Positions 55,941-62,992 of a DNA stretch of 64,000 nucleotides are shown here, piece by piece. A program made the position numbers and the translations under genes. The notes under the pieces are model-generated. The model did no database searches. It was not told where the DNA came from and saw only the letters and a program-made list of their open reading frames with translations. Origin of the DNA: Flavobacterium sp. NRK1 (GTDB lineage: Bacteria > Bacteroidota > Bacteroidia > Flavobacteriales > Flavobacteriaceae); the NCBI RefSeq assembly GCF_024054175.1, contig NZ_JAMXLA010000001.1:1296528-1360527 (forward strand), in the 5' to 3' direction. Numbering within the stretch: position 1 is the first letter of the stretch; every line of letters starts with the position of its first letter.

Positions 55941-55985
55941 CAGTGGCAAAATTGGTACATTGTTACATTGATAAATTGATACATT
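55941..55985. repeat. Right flanking repeat of the four-helix-bundle cassette
   Basis: 45 nt of reiterated ATTGNTACATT units up to the scoB ATG. Bases 55959-55985 match the reverse complement of 30797-30823 (atpA-atpG gap) at 25 of 27 positions. The CAATGTAACAAT core is inverted relative to the left flank, as in terminal inverted repeats. Confidence 0.78.
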
Positions 55986-56642
55986 ATGTTAGGTAAAGAA
56001 GATATAGCGAAACGAATCGCAAAAGAAGTAAAAGACGGTTATTTTGTTAACCTTGGTATTGGTATACCAACCCTTGTAGCCAATTATGTGAGGCATGATA
56101 TATCGGTAGAATTTCAGAGTGAGAACGGTGTGCTGGGTATGGGTCCGTTTCCGTTTGAGGGTGAAGAAGATGCCGATGTTATAAATGCTGGTAAGCAAAC
56201 CATTACAACCATGCCGGGAGCATCATTTTTTGACTCTGCAACAAGTTTTGGAATGATTCGAGGGCAACATGTAGATCTTACTATTCTTGGTGCTATGGAG
56301 GTTGCTGAAAACGGAGATATTGCCAACTGGAAAATTCCGGGTAAAATGGTAAAAGGTATGGGTGGTGCTATGGATCTTGTAGCTTCTGCTGAAAATATTA
56401 TTGTGGCTATGATGCACGTAAATAAAGCCGGTGAAAGCAAACTTTTAAAAAGATGCTCATTACCACTTACAGGTGTTGGCTGTGTTAAAAAAGTAGTTAC
56501 CGAACTTGCTGTTTTAGAAATTGTGCCGGAAGGTTTTAAATTGCTGGAACGTGCACCGGGAGTAACAGTTGAAGACATTAAAAAGGCGACTGAAGGTAAT
56601 CTTATCATTGAAGGTGATATTCCTGAAATGATTATCGATTAG
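55986..56642 (+). CDS. scoB: 3-oxoacid CoA-transferase subunit B
   Basis: 218 aa. The catalytic Glu is E46 in EFQSENGVLGMGP, which forms the covalent CoA thioester. GIGIPTLVANY and GGAMDLVASAENIIVAMMH are further family marks. Works as a heteromer with ScoA. Its ATG directly follows the repeat, so any insertion chose an exact site that kept the frame and ribosome entry workable. Confidence 0.95.
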   Translation: MLGKEDIAKRIAKEVKDGYFVNLGIGIPTLVANYVRHDISVEFQSENGVLGMGPFPFEGEEDADVINAGKQTITTMPGASFFDSATSFGMIRGQHVDLTILGAMEVAENGDIANWKIPGKMVKGMGGAMDLVASAENIIVAMMHVNKAGESKLLKRCSLPLTGVGCVKKVVTELAVLEIVPEGFKLLERAPGVTVEDIKKATEGNLIIEGDIPEMIID

Positions 56643-56664
56643 TCAATTTAGATAGTATAAAATC

Positions 56665-56693
56665 AAAGCTCTTTCGTAAGGAAGGGCTTTTTT
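56665..56693 (+). terminator. Terminator after scoB
   Basis: Imperfect stem (56665-56675 with 56681-56690; one bulge and one G:T), then a T-run. 22 nt after scoB. Confidence 0.7.
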
Positions 56694-56718
56694 ATTGAGT
56701 ATTTAAAACTTTTGGTAG

Positions 56719-56760
56719 GTCATTGCGGGGAGGAACGACGAAGCAATCTTTATAGATTGC
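56719..56760. repeat. Single palindromic repeat unit near scoB
   Basis: GTCATTGCG...GGAACGACGAAGCAATCT at 56719-56749 with a 7-bp hairpin (GCAATCT, loop TTAT, AGATTGC) at 56743-56760. This wording resembles widespread Bacteroidetes interspersed repeats (TCATTGCGAGGAACGAAGCAATCT type, from memory). Confidence 0.6.
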
Positions 56761-56805
56761 CACACTACATTACATTTCCCTCTCAATAATGAACTGCGAC
56801 TTAAA

Positions 56806-58491
56806 CTACGCCTTCGGTATCGCTGCAATCAGTTTCTTAGTATACTCTTTCTGCGGATGCTCATACAATGCATCAGCTTCGTTGATTTCTTCTATCTTAC
56901 CTTTGTTCATTACCAATACCTGATCGCTCATGTATTTTACAACAGCAAGGTCGTGTGAAATAAAAATGTAAGTGAACCCAAAATTTTCTTTTAGTTCATT
57001 CAGCAAATTAAGTACCTGTGCCTGTACGGAAATATCTAATGCTGATACCGACTCGTCGCAAACAATAAGTTTAGGCTGTAAAGCTATGGTACGGGCAATG
57101 CCAATACGCTGCCTTTGCCCTCCTGAAAATTCATGAGGATAGCGGTTAAAATGTTCCTCGCCCAAACCAACACGATTAAGTATCTCAATAGTTTTTTCGC
57201 GACGTTCTGCATCATTTTTATAAAGCTTATGCACCTGCATCGGTTCCATAATAGCTTTGCCAACGGTAATACGCGGGTTAAGTGATGAGTAAGGATCCTG
57301 AAATATAATTTGTATCTCTTTTCGCAATTCCCGAATATCTTTTCCTGAAAGCTTAGTAAGATCTGTACCACGATATAATATGCTGCCTGCGGTAGCCTTA
57401 TCCAGTTGTAATATAGCATTACCAAGGGTAGATTTACCACAACCCGATTCACCAACTAAGCCCAGTGTTTCACCCTCGTAAATTTTAAAGCTTACATTAT
57501 TAACAGCTTTAAAATGCACATTTTTACCAAATAATCCGGCTGATGATACATACTCTTTTTCTACATTTTTAACTTCCAGCAACGGCACCTGGCTATAGAG
57601 TTCTTCCAGTCGTTTTTCGCGCTGAGCGGGAGTTACTACTTCGGGGTTTACAGTATCTTCAAGATAATCCTGAATAGTGGGCAGTCTTTTAAGGCGTACA
57701 TCTAATGAAGGCCGTGAACTAATAAGCGCTTTTGTATAAGTATGTTTCGGGTTATGAAAAATTTCGCCGGAGTTACCCTGCTCAACAATTTCGCCACGAT
57801 ACATTACTACTACCCTGTTGGCAATTTCTGATACCAGTGAAAGGTCATGTGAAATGAAAATGATACTCATTTTTGTTTCCTGCTGCAATTCCTTTAATAA
57901 GAGTATAATTTCCTTTTGTACTGTTACATCAAGCGCAGTTGTAGGTTCGTCGGCAATAAGTATTTTGGGTTTGCAGGCAATAGCCATAGCAATCATTACA
58001 CGCTGTTTCTGTCCGCCGGATATTTCGTGAGGGTAACGGTTGTATATCTTTTCAGGTTCAGGCAATTTTACCTTTTCAAAGAGTGAAAGTACCATTGCCT
58101 TTATTTCTTTTTTAGATAAAGAAGTATGTTCTGCCAATATTTCTTCAACCTGAAAGCCGCATTTAAGCGATGGGTTTAGCGAACTCATAGGTTCCTGAAA
58201 TATCATCGCAATATCATTCCCTCTTAATTCCCGAAGTTTCTTTTGGCTCATGGCCGAAATATCCCTGCCGTCAAATTCAATTTTACCCTCTGTTATTGCG
58301 AGAATATTTTTGGGAAGCAGTCCCATAACCGCTAAAGAACTAACCGATTTACCCGAGCCCGATTCTCCTACAATTCCCAATATCTCGTTTAGGTTAAGTG
58401 TAAACGAGCTGTTTTTAACTATAGGTATCCATTTGCCTTCTTTACGGGCAGCAATAGTAACATGATCTATATGCAGAAGGGAATTGTTCAT
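56806..58491 (-). CDS. Tandem ABC transporter ATP-binding protein (oligopeptide type, YejF-like)
   Basis: 561 aa, two nucleotide-binding domains fused. First: Walker A GESGSGKS (42-49), signature ISGGQKQR. Second: Walker A GESGCGKS, signature FSGGQRQR and Walker B IVCDE. This is the YejF/DppDF-fusion layout of dipeptide/microcin-type importers. No permease or binding-protein gene is adjacent in the window, so partners are elsewhere. Stand-alone on the minus strand. Confidence 0.93.
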   Translation of the reverse strand: MNNSLLHIDHVTIAARKEGKWIPIVKNSSFTLNLNEILGIVGESGSGKSVSSLAVMGLLPKNILAITEGKIEFDGRDISAMSQKKLRELRGNDIAMIFQEPMSSLNPSLKCGFQVEEILAEHTSLSKKEIKAMVLSLFEKVKLPEPEKIYNRYPHEISGGQKQRVMIAMAIACKPKILIADEPTTALDVTVQKEIILLLKELQQETKMSIIFISHDLSLVSEIANRVVVMYRGEIVEQGNSGEIFHNPKHTYTKALISSRPSLDVRLKRLPTIQDYLEDTVNPEVVTPAQREKRLEELYSQVPLLEVKNVEKEYVSSAGLFGKNVHFKAVNNVSFKIYEGETLGLVGESGCGKSTLGNAILQLDKATAGSILYRGTDLTKLSGKDIRELRKEIQIIFQDPYSSLNPRITVGKAIMEPMQVHKLYKNDAERREKTIEILNRVGLGEEHFNRYPHEFSGGQRQRIGIARTIALQPKLIVCDESVSALDISVQAQVLNLLNELKENFGFTYIFISHDLAVVKYMSDQVLVMNKGKIEEINEADALYEHPQKEYTKKLIAAIPKA

Positions 58492-58563
58492 AAGAATAAA
58501 AATACAGATTTTTAGTTTTCAGCAACAGTTTTATAACCGCAAAGCTGAATAATAAAAGTGGAC

Positions 58564-58773
58564 TTAAAGGACTTTCTGTAAATAGAATTTACGTCCGTCT
58601 TCAGCTACATGTCCCATATAATCTATTTTTTTAAAAAGCCTGTAATAGAACATATAGGGTTTTAAGTTTTTTGCTACACTGTTTAACGAGATAACAAAAT
58701 CCTTTAGGTTTGAGCCAAAAACAATTACTTTATTGTCTGTTTGAGCCACGTATAAATTTGGGAAGTCTTTCAT
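58564..58773 (-). CDS. Small conserved-looking protein, unknown
   Basis: 69 aa, basic, mixed alpha/beta: MKDFPNLYVAQTDNKVIVFGSNLKDF then NLKPYMFYYRLFKKI. No recognised family. It has a complete start and stop, plausible codon use and stands free of other genes, so it is likely real. Confidence 0.55.
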   Translation of the reverse strand: MKDFPNLYVAQTDNKVIVFGSNLKDFVISLNSVAKNLKPYMFYYRLFKKIDYMGHVAEDGRKFYLQKVL

Positions 58774-58879
58774 CCGGTAAAAATACGGATTTTAATTATG
58801 TGATAGTGGAGGTTTGAATTCCGATAATAAGATTATGACTTGCTTATAAGAACTTTAGAATTTGAGCTTCCTACAATTA

Positions 58880-59593
58880 TTATACATGAATAATCTCTTC
58901 ATCAATAAGCAGGTCTTCACGCCTCATGCGTAGTAGTACCTGCGCTACGGCAATAACATCTTTTTCGCAATAGGTAACAATGCGGTCAATATCTTTTTCA
59001 ATATGGTAAACATGCCCTACCTGGCTGCCATCTATATCTCCTTTTGGCGAAGGTATGCCCAGTATTTTTGTGAGCAGTTTTAAAGAAGTAAAGCTTTTAT
59101 AATCGCCAAACTTCCATAGCTCCATAGTATCAAGATGAGGTACTTCCCAGGGTTTTTTGCCAAAAAGGTTGAGTTTTGGCGGCAGGGCAATATTATTAAT
59201 AATCATACGGCGTGCAATAAAAGGGAAATCAAATTCCTTTGCATTGTGTCCACACATTATGTGCTGCGGCTGGCTGAAATGATTATTAAGCAGGTTATTA
59301 AAATCTTTAAGCAGTTTGGCCTCTTCCCCGTGAAAAGATGTAACCCTAAAATGGCGTATGTCGCCCTTAAAAGTAAAATAACCTACAGAAAGACAAATAA
59401 TTTTACCAAATTCTGCCCAAATACCGGCACGTTCGTAAAACTCTTCGGGTGATTGCCCGTCTTTACGCTGATATTGGGTTTTAAGGTCATAAAGTAACTG
59501 TGTTTCTTCATCACAAAGCCCAAAATGAGGTTGTTCCGGTACGGTTTCAATATCAAGGAAAAGCACGTTTTCCAGGTTTATTCTTTCTAGCAT
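58880..59593 (-). CDS. 3'-5' exonuclease of the DEDDy/DNA_pol_B_exo2 type
   Basis: 237 aa. Exonuclease motifs in order: FLDIET (D14, E16), CGHNAKEFDFPFIARR (HNxxFD) and YCEKDVIAVAQ (Y-x3-D), all four acidic ligands present. Annotated in many Bacteroidetes as a predicted polysaccharide-biosynthesis-associated 3'-5' exonuclease (PF10108). Acts on nucleic acids; exact substrate unknown. 10 nt after the serine hydrolase gene on the same strand. Confidence 0.88.
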   Translation of the reverse strand: MLERINLENVLFLDIETVPEQPHFGLCDEETQLLYDLKTQYQRKDGQSPEEFYERAGIWAEFGKIICLSVGYFTFKGDIRHFRVTSFHGEEAKLLKDFNNLLNNHFSQPQHIMCGHNAKEFDFPFIARRMIINNIALPPKLNLFGKKPWEVPHLDTMELWKFGDYKSFTSLKLLTKILGIPSPKGDIDGSQVGHVYHIEKDIDRIVTYCEKDVIAVAQVLLRMRREDLLIDEEIIHV

Positions 59594-59603
59594 TTTTGCT
59601 TAT

Positions 59604-60812
59604 TTACTTTTCTTTTCCTTCCGCTTCTTGCTTAGTCATTGGCAATTTGTTGCCTTTGCCTTCATCTGGCTGCATAAGCCCCATCATTTTATAGGCTTCA
59701 TCTACATATACATAAAAGTCATTGCTATGCGGATCGGTAGTTGTTTGCAGTCCTTTTTTATGGCCTAACCGCACAATAATAATATCATCTTCAGGAATTA
59801 CTATTACAAACTGGCCAAGATGTCCGCGCAGGTAATACATGTCTTTGTCAAGATAATTATTAAGCCATACACCATACGCATATTGAGGCGATGCCGCAAA
59901 ACGCAGATGCGTCATTTTTGCAACAGCAGTACTGTCAAGAATCTGCTCGTTATTCCATTTACCGTTATGTTCCAGTAATTTTCCAAAACGGGCAAAGTCG
60001 CGCGCATTGCTGGCAATACAGCAATATGATTTTTCTATACCATCAGGATGATCAAGCTGCCATAACGCGTCATTCTCTGCACCCATTGGCTGCCAGAATT
60101 TTTGAGAAACGTAGTCAGAAAGTGTTTCTCCTGTAGCTTTAGTAATTACCATTGCCAAAAGCTCTGTAGCCCCGCTTACATATTCAAACTCTTTACCCGG
60201 CTGCTTTGTAACTTTTACATTGAGCATGGTTTCTTCAAGATGATCGCCAAAATAAGCACGGGTAGTTATAGAAAATGGGCTGCTGTACTGCTCGCCCCAG
60301 TCTAACCCGGTACTCATAGACGATAAATCGCCAACGGTAAGCTGGGCGGCAAGCCCCTTGCTGAATTCAGGAAAATAGTCGCCTACTTTTTGGTCCAGGC
60401 TTTTAATTTTGCCTTCCATAATGGCTTTAAACATAGCGGCAGTAACCACTGTTTTTGCCATAGAGAAAGAATTTGATTTAGAGTCTTTTCCGTACCCGTC
60501 ATAATAGCTTTCATGCCAGATACTGTCATTTTTAATAATCAGGTAGGCTACAGTACCTAATTCTTTATGTACATCTTCAAGCCTTTGGGTGGCTTTTACT
60601 TTATTATAATTTTTATGTATTGCCCAGGGCTGTCCGGTACCTTTTTTAATAACCCTGTTATCAAAATGGGTGTAATCGTCAAGATAAGCAGTAGTTTTGC
60701 CATGAAAGTAAACAACACGAACGGCTTTTATAAGATAATCTACATCAAAAATGTACATTAATACTACAATGGCTGTGATAATACCCACCAGCCAGATGAG
60801 AAATTTTTTCAT
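59604..60812 (-). CDS. Serine hydrolase, class C beta-lactamase-like
   Basis: 402 aa with an N-terminal membrane helix (about 4-22). Active site SxxK is S117-M-A-K120; the second motif is YVSGATELL and the third is HLGQ (HxG). Such proteins are peptidases or esterases of the beta-lactamase fold, usually not antibiotic-degrading. It precedes the exonuclease gene. Substrate unknown. Confidence 0.88.
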   Translation of the reverse strand: MKKFLIWLVGIITAIVVLMYIFDVDYLIKAVRVVYFHGKTTAYLDDYTHFDNRVIKKGTGQPWAIHKNYNKVKATQRLEDVHKELGTVAYLIIKNDSIWHESYYDGYGKDSKSNSFSMAKTVVTAAMFKAIMEGKIKSLDQKVGDYFPEFSKGLAAQLTVGDLSSMSTGLDWGEQYSSPFSITTRAYFGDHLEETMLNVKVTKQPGKEFEYVSGATELLAMVITKATGETLSDYVSQKFWQPMGAENDALWQLDHPDGIEKSYCCIASNARDFARFGKLLEHNGKWNNEQILDSTAVAKMTHLRFAASPQYAYGVWLNNYLDKDMYYLRGHLGQFVIVIPEDDIIIVRLGHKKGLQTTTDPHSNDFYVYVDEAYKMMGLMQPDEGKGNKLPMTKQEAEGKEK

Positions 60813-60925
60813 AATGATAGGTTAGGACTCGTTATGACGAATTTACATAAAAATGTTTTATGAATAGAAGTATTTTCTGTAAGCTGTACCAATAGCAGTT
60901 ATGCTGATTGGAAGTAGAGGGTAAA

Positions 60926-61399
60926 CTAAAAGAGGCTTTGCTGAACAGGAGGAGTTTCATGTTCCAGCAGCCATTTTTTACGCCACAGGCCTCCGGCATA
61001 TCCGGTAAGCGAGCCATCCGAACCTATAATCCTGTGGCAGGGTACAACTATCCACAAAGGATTTTTTCCATTGGCAGAAGCTACAGCTCGTATTGCTTTT
61101 ATATCGCCAAGTTTTACAGTCAGCTCCTGATACGAAGCAGTTTTACCATAAGGAATATCTAATAACGCCTTCCATACTTTTTTCTGAAAATCGGTTCCCT
61201 GCGGGTTCATTCTGAAATCAAAATTTTTGCGGGTGCCAATAAAATAGTCTTCTAATTGTTTTGCTGCAGCCTGCAATATAACCGGGATTTCAGCAGATAC
61301 AGGCACTTCATCATTCAGCACATGTATTTTTGCAATACCGTTTTCATCACCTTCAATGAAAGCGATTCCCAATGGTGTTTGTATATAAGCCTGTTGCAT
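60926..61399 (-). CDS. ogt: Methylated-DNA--protein-cysteine methyltransferase
   Basis: 157 aa from the ATG at 61399 (MQQAYIQTPLGIAFI); upstream in-frame Met codons at 61426 and 61444 would add 9-15 residues of unlike character. Active site PCHRIIG and the recognition-helix part IRAVASANGKNP are intact. It removes alkyl groups from O6-alkylguanine by suicide transfer to Cys. Confidence 0.95.
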   Translation of the reverse strand: MQQAYIQTPLGIAFIEGDENGIAKIHVLNDEVPVSAEIPVILQAAAKQLEDYFIGTRKNFDFRMNPQGTDFQKKVWKALLDIPYGKTASYQELTVKLGDIKAIRAVASANGKNPLWIVVPCHRIIGSDGSLTGYAGGLWRKKWLLEHETPPVQQSLF

Positions 61400-61490
61400 A
61401 AGTGTAAAGATACCTGCTTTTTCCATAATAAAAAAAATAACCATCTTCCAGGATAAAAGATGGTTTATATATTATAAAACGTATTGTAAA

Positions 61491-61691
61491 TTAATCTGTC
61501 TCTTCAAGTTCAAATATCTCATTTACCGGTTTGTTAAATAGCTTTGAGAGTTTTAATGCAAGAACGGTTGAAGGTACATATTTACCTGATTCCATAGCGT
61601 TAATGGTCTGTCGGCTTACACCGATACGTTCGGCCAGGTCCTGCTGGGTGAGGTTAAATATGGCACGCTGTACTTTTATGTTATTCTTCAT
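61491..61691 (-). CDS. XRE-family HTH regulator (short)
   Basis: 66 aa from the ATG at 61691 (MKNNIKVQRA). Cro/C1-type helix-turn-helix with NLTQQDLAERIGVSRQTINAMESGKYVP. Such 60-70-residue regulators usually repress their own operon. It overlaps the 3' end of the upstream membrane-protein gene by 11 nt, so the two are co-expressed. Confidence 0.9.
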   Translation of the reverse strand: MKNNIKVQRAIFNLTQQDLAERIGVSRQTINAMESGKYVPSTVLALKLSKLFNKPVNEIFELEETD

Positions 61692-62157
61692 CTGGGCGGG
61701 TATTATAAAAACGGTACATTCTATAACGGAAAAGTACAATAAAAATAAGCAGCTGCAATAACAATGCTACCATCATGACATCTAGAAAAGCCATTCCGTA
61801 GATGAACATATAACAGAACAATATGATACCATAATTTATAATGGTTGACCATACAAGGCTGTGCAGCCTTATTGACGCTACCATTTCGTCTTCATGTTTT
61901 TCTTTGGAAAAAGCATAAGTAATGCCTGAAGGTATTGCGATAAGCATAAGCAATTCATCGGTTATGCTTTCTTCTATAACCTTAAAAAACATATAATCCA
62001 GACTTTTTTCCTGGCCTATAATGGCAAATACAAAAGACCTTATTTCAAAATACCCTTGGTCGAAAGAAAAAACTACTACTAAACCGATAAAACTTAAAAG
62101 AAAAAGGATCCCGCTAACAGTCTTCCATTTATGCGGGAACAAATAATTTGTTTTCAT
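61681..62157 (-). CDS. Five-helix membrane protein paired with the HTH regulator
   Basis: 158 aa from the ATG at 62157 (MKTNYLFPHKWKT); the longer in-frame start at 62202 lies beyond the promoter and is rejected. About four to five predicted membrane helices. No recognised motif. Pairing of a small membrane protein with a 66-aa XRE regulator is common in Bacteroidetes and Firmicutes (DUF2178-like neighbours). Promoter and inverted repeat upstream suggest autoregulation by the HTH protein. Confidence 0.72.
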   Translation of the reverse strand: MKTNYLFPHKWKTVSGILFLLSFIGLVVVFSFDQGYFEIRSFVFAIIGQEKSLDYMFFKVIEESITDELLMLIAIPSGITYAFSKEKHEDEMVASIRLHSLVWSTIINYGIILFCYMFIYGMAFLDVMMVALLLQLLIFIVLFRYRMYRFYNTRPDEE

Positions 62158-62179
62158 GATGATTGATTTAAAGCTGAAG

Positions 62180-62211
62180 CAAATGTAAAGTAAAATTTCC
62201 AATATGACAAA
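62180..62211 (-). promoter_or_regulatory. Consensus promoter of the membrane-protein/HTH operon
   Basis: On the minus strand TTTG (62208-62211), 20-nt spacer, TACATTTG (62180-62187): an exact match to the Bacteroidetes -33/-7 pattern, 22 nt before the ATG at 62157. Confidence 0.78.
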
Positions 62212-62225
62212 TAAACTTTACATTT
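62181..62225. promoter_or_regulatory. 11-bp perfect inverted repeat flanking the promoter (possible operator)
   Basis: AAATGTAAAGT at 62181-62191 and its exact reverse complement at 62215-62225, with 23 nt between. The left arm covers the -7 element and the right arm lies just upstream of the -33 box. Likely binding site of the HTH protein encoded in the operon; inference from position. Confidence 0.6.
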
Positions 62226-62280
62226 TGTAAAACAAAAAAACCATCAGCAATGTGATGGCTTTATTATAGTAATTTATTAA

Positions 62281-62754
62281 TTACTGGTTTGTAGCAGGCG
62301 TAGCCGGTGCAGCAGGTGCAATTACTTTACCTTTAATGCTAAGAATTTTATTAACATCGCTGTCGTTTGTAGTAACAGTAATGTTTTTAGAGAAGCTTCC
62401 CGGGTTAGCAGCGTTGTATGTAGCAGTTACGTTTGCACTTTCTCCCGGTTTAATTGGAGTTTTAGTGTAGTTAGTAGCTGTACACCCGCAAGATGCTTTA
62501 ACGTTTGTAATAAGGATAGTTTGCTTTGTAGTGTTTTTAAAAGTAAACTCGTGAGAAACCGGTTTTCCTTTTTCTATATCACCAAAGTTATATGAATCTT
62601 CTTTCCATGTTACTCCTGATGGAGTCATGTTTTTTGGAGCATCCTGAGTAGCAACAACAGGTTTTTTAGCAGTTGTCTGCTGAGCAGAAGCGCCCTGAGA
62701 AACAAAGAATAAAGCTCCTACAAGAGCAAGGGCAGAAAGTTTTAAAGTTTTCAT
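62281..62754 (-). CDS. DUF1573 domain secreted protein
   Basis: 157 aa. Signal peptide ending SQGASAQ, then a DUF1573 immunoglobulin-like domain: YNFGDIEKGKPVSHEFTFKNTT, VKASCGCT and SANVTATYN. DUF1573 proteins are exported, mostly without known function. The conserved CGCT pair is present. It reads away from the histidine kinase gene. Confidence 0.92.
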   Translation of the reverse strand: MKTLKLSALALVGALFFVSQGASAQQTTAKKPVVATQDAPKNMTPSGVTWKEDSYNFGDIEKGKPVSHEFTFKNTTKQTILITNVKASCGCTATNYTKTPIKPGESANVTATYNAANPGSFSKNITVTTNDSDVNKILSIKGKVIAPAAPATPATNQ

Positions 62755-62805
62755 AATATAAAACAGTTAATATTAGTTAATAAATTTTTTTCGTTTTCAA
62801 TAACA

Positions 62806-62813
62806 CAAATATA
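62806..62813 (-). promoter_or_regulatory. -7 promoter element of the DUF1573 gene
   Basis: Minus-strand TATATTTG, 51 nt before the ATG at 62754. A TTTG (62828-62831) precedes it but the 14-nt spacer is short. Confidence 0.45.
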
Positions 62814-62992
62814 TTCAGTAAAGTTTACAAATTTGTTAATCGGTTTCAAAGTATTGTTAATGACTTGTTAATAGTCTGTAAATTAGCTATTTTATTTGCA
62901 CACCAAACTAATTTTATATCGTGGCGGTTATTACCGCTAAATTTGAATGACAATACCGGTTAAGCTTTCGGGTTAAGGGTATTACAAATACT

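Noticed and set aside
56114..56608. 164-codon minus-strand open frame over scoB
   Set aside because: Antisense to scoB and without a recognisable family.
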